DNA from: Leishmania martiniquensis | Taxonomy: Eukaryota > Euglenozoa > Kinetoplastea > Trypanosomatida > Trypanosomatidae | Assembly: GCF_017916325.1 (NCBI RefSeq) | Contig: NC_090165.1 | Span: 1,148,501-1,212,500 of the forward strand | DNA: 64,000 bases | Direction: 5' to 3' | Shown: in pieces, positions 63,043 through 64,000 of the stretch | How the letters are laid out: each line of letters opens with the position of its first letter | Position numbering within the stretch: the first letter of the stretch is position 1 | The notes under the pieces: generated by a model | Seen by the model: the letters and a program-made list of their open reading frames with translations, nothing else | Told to the model about the DNA's origin: nothing | Databases searched by the model: none | Position numbers and translations under genes: made by a program

Positions 63043-64000
63043 ATGCAACCCGCTATAGCGTCCTCAGCGGCCGTCTCGACCGAGCCGCTCTTCGCAACCG
63101 TCACATTCGTTGGCGAGGACAACGTGCAGGGCAGCACTTTTCGTGTGCCGATCAGCCCCGCCACGACGGTGCGCCGACTCGCCAAGGATGCGATGCAGCG
63201 CCTCGTGATGTCACGGCGCAACCTGGACGGCTGTAGCGAGGCGCCTGCCATAGTGGTGACGGAGGTTTACGTGGGGGGCATCGGCGCGCAGCCTAAGGCG
63301 GAGGTGTTTGCTCAGGATTGTGTGACGCAGGTCATTTTGGTAAAGGAAGAAGTTGTGTTTATGCGACTCAAGGCGATGAACACACCCGCGCCGCTGTCAC
63401 GGTACACCTCGCCGCCCCCATCGGTGCAGCAGGTGACTGAACCCTCAACATGTTGTAATGCCGCCGCTTGCAGCGACCACGCTGTCCTACCGCCCGCCTC
63501 TAGCTCTGCCCCGCCGTCTCTCAAGGAGACAGTCACGCCAAAGGACGGGGCTGAGACAGCGGCCGCGTCCAAGTGCTCTGGGCCGAAGACGGCTGCGAAG
63601 CATGCAACGGCCCAGAAGCTGACAAGCGGCGGAGCGGCCGCGCCGCCGCCGAATCGCCGGCTAGGCTGGGGACCAGAGGCGTACGAGCTGTTTCCTGATA
63701 ACTATACGTCGACTCCTGGCAAGCGTCCGCGGACGGTGCGATCGGGCAATAAGACGACGGCGGCGCCGGCAGAGAAGTGGTGCAAGACGGAGTCGTCCAC
63801 CGCTGCTTCCTCTCGCATTGCGGTGGAGGGGAAGGAGGCGTCGTTAGGCAAGTCGGCTCCGGAGGGGAAGCGCTTAGGGTGGGGTCCCGAGGCATCCAAG
63901 CACTTTCCAGAGAACTACGTCAGCTCTCCCGAGAAGCTTCCTCGTCTCCAGCGTGCACAGAAGCAAGGGGCGAATGCGTCCGCGAATAGTGCCGTCTCTG
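63043..64000 (+). CDS. Unknown protein with repeated LGWGPEA motif, C-terminus outside window
   Basis: From the ATG at 63043 the frame is open to the right edge (319 codons and one base). Residues about 15-100 look folded, with beta-type patches such as PLFATVTFVGEDNVQGSTF and VVVTEVYVGGIG-like strands. The rest is Ala-, Ser-, Pro- and Lys-rich. Two copies of a conserved motif stand out: RRLGWGPEAYELFPDNYTST at residue 205 and KRLGWGPEASKHFPENYVSS at residue 276, each followed by basic P-x-K-x-P-R sequence. Short repeats of this kind in disordered proteins are often docking sites. No known family is recognised. Confidence 0.72.
   Translation, partial: MQPAIASSAAVSTEPLFATVTFVGEDNVQGSTFRVPISPATTVRRLAKDAMQRLVMSRRNLDGCSEAPAIVVTEVYVGGIGAQPKAEVFAQDCVTQVILVKEEVVFMRLKAMNTPAPLSRYTSPPPSVQQVTEPSTCCNAAACSDHAVLPPASSSAPPSLKETVTPKDGAETAAASKCSGPKTAAKHATAQKLTSGGAAAPPPNRRLGWGPEAYELFPDNYTSTPGKRPRTVRSGNKTTAAPAEKWCKTESSTAASSRIAVEGKEASLGKSAPEGKRLGWGPEASKHFPENYVSSPEKLPRLQRAQKQGANASANSAVS

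Noticed and set aside
1..64000. CRISPR arrays, bacterial insertion sequences, operators, ribosome binding sites
   Set aside because: No regularly spaced repeats or bacterial-type elements were seen, and the gene content is that of a eukaryotic kinetoplastid.

Overview
The window looks like nuclear chromosomal DNA of a trypanosomatid of the Leishmania group (Leishmaniinae). The reasons are: genes without introns sit in long same-strand blocks, intergenic regions of 0.4 to 6 kb are full of homopolymers and pyrimidine tracts, coding regions are GC-rich, and the gene products are typical of the group (a short HMG-CoA reductase without a membrane domain, a 15-repeat MORN1 protein, flagellar MNS1). 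The exact species cannot be read from the sequence.

Layout. All recognisable genes from 1 to 24337 lie on the minus strand: a partial unknown protein, TRAP-beta, an unknown protein, MNS1, an RRM protein, HMG-CoA reductase, ribosomal protein eS26, an FKBP15-like coiled-coil protein, and three AT-richer genes that look mitochondrial. From 28215 to the right edge all intact genes lie on the plus strand: cytosolic glutamyl-tRNA synthetase, a DHX37/Ecm16-type DEAH helicase, an ankyrin protein, a candidate CNEP1R1/Spo7-like membrane protein, a Shewanella-like phosphatase, a 1020-residue unknown protein, RAD23, a decayed amino acid permease, MORN1, a BAR-like protein and a partial unknown protein. 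The 3.9 kb AT-rich gap at 24338-28214 is therefore a divergent strand-switch region, the kind of site where Pol II polycistronic transcription starts in this group. Genes in a block are processed by trans-splicing and polyadenylation, so neighbours need not share a function.

Repeats dominate the intergenic DNA. A 1015-bp element at 6572-7586 recurs inverted at 50472-51486 with only two differences seen. A 437/439-bp element occurs twice in direct orientation at 10020-10456 and 13744-14182, bracketing the RRM gene. Both families are probably retroposon-like (SIDER-type), but this was not tested.

The most striking arrangement is that the near-identical inverted repeats sit on opposite arms of the divergent strand switch. 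Flipping the 42.9 kb between them would leave every gene transcribed away from the switch, so the inversion should be neutral for transcription; the same repeats could also seed linear amplification of the segment carrying HMG-CoA reductase. The right arm just inside the repeat is a graveyard: an amino acid permease broken by several frameshifts and stops, next to possible coding remnants on the opposite strand. The 5.8 kb between MORN1 and the BAR-like gene also holds no intact gene.
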